Notes under the pieces: generated by a model
Databases searched by the model: none
What the model was told of the DNA's origin: nothing
What the model saw: only the letters and a program-made list of their open reading frames with translations
Position numbers and translations under genes: made by a program
Shown here: in pieces, positions 6,408-6,548 of the stretch
Layout: each line of letters starts with the position of its first letter
How positions within the stretch are numbered: the first letter of the stretch is position 1
Assembly (NCBI GenBank): GCA_021795795.1
Contig: JAJYPA010000470.1
Span: forward strand, 1-6,548
Length of the DNA stretch: 6,548 bases
Direction: 5' to 3'
Source of the DNA: Pseudomonadota bacterium
GTDB lineage: Bacteria; Pseudomonadota; Gammaproteobacteria; Halothiobacillales; Halothiobacillaceae

Positions 6408-6411
6408 CTAA
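6408..6411. repeat. Right target-site copy (CTAA), imperfect duplication
   Basis: CTAA directly follows the right terminal repeat and matches the canonical IS5-group CTAR target. It is probably the unmutated copy, since C at the first position also restores a stronger ribosome binding site in the left copy. Confidence 0.65.
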
Positions 6412-6548
6412 AAGATATCGACCTCATAAATTAAACTCATGAACCAAACTGTTACCGGTTTGAATTTAATGAAGTCACATGATTATTTGTTTTTTTCATC
6501 CTGAGCTAATTACACCAAGTAATAATTGCAGTAATAAAAGTCAAGGCA
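6412..6548 (-). promoter_or_regulatory. AT-rich non-coding region, probably the displaced promoter/leader of the cytochrome-porin gene
   Basis: No coding frame is supported here. Base composition is far more AT-rich than the genes, as expected for a promoter. Removing the IS joins this stretch directly to the Shine-Dalgarno and start of the cytochrome gene, so its original leader should lie here, read on the - strand. TTGACT (6544-6539, - strand) resembles a -35, but the -10 at 17-base spacing (TACTTG) is poor, so I do not assign an exact promoter. CAAAC/GTTTG (6445-6449 / 6458-6462) forms a small inverted repeat that could be an operator. Confidence 0.45.

Noticed and set aside
6412..6548. 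Possible start of another gene at the right edge
   Set aside because: AT-rich, with stops in all frames over short distances and no supported start; better explained as the displaced upstream region of the cytochrome gene.

Overview
The window comes from a proteobacterium of moderate GC content. Tat-dependent export, outer-membrane beta-barrels and c-type heme all indicate a Gram-negative cell. The gene content (iron permease, Met-rich multicopper oxidase, cytochrome-porin fusion) suggests a metal-rich or iron-cycling setting, possibly an Acidithiobacillus-like or iron-oxidising beta/gammaproteobacterium. That assignment is inferred from gene content; there is no taxonomic marker in the window.

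Left part (1-3285, + strand): three genes in one direction form a likely metal redox and transport cassette. They are the C-terminal three quarters of an FTR1/EfeU-type iron permease, a secreted beta-barrel protein of a family I cannot name that starts 28 bases after it, and, after a 138-base gap, a complete Tat-exported CueO-like multicopper oxidase with all copper motifs and several Met-rich segments. A permease paired with a multicopper oxidase recalls ferroxidase-coupled Fe uptake (yeast Fet3/Ftr1), while the Met-rich segments recall copper detoxification by CueO.

Middle part (3286-3833): there is no intact gene. It holds a badly degraded IS3-family element on the - strand, with pieces of OrfA and of the OrfB C-terminus and the catalytic core deleted. 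A short tail with weak hairpins follows, next to the end of the convergent cytochrome gene.

Right part (3834-6548): on the - strand lies a 449-residue fusion of a single-heme cytochrome c domain (CAACH) with a predicted outer-membrane barrel, the architecture of the iron-oxidising cytochrome-porin Cyc2. A complete 1211-bp IS5-family element (16-bp perfect terminal repeats, intact DDE transposase) sits 13 bases upstream of its ATG, at the Shine-Dalgarno sequence, and separates the gene from its former promoter region, now at 6412-6548. The two copies of the 4-bp target site differ at one base; the canonical version would rebuild a stronger ribosome binding site.

Together the window reads as an iron/copper redox island (inner-membrane permease, periplasmic oxidase, two outer-membrane barrels, one carrying heme) in which insertion sequences flank, and one has probably silenced, the cytochrome-porin gene.
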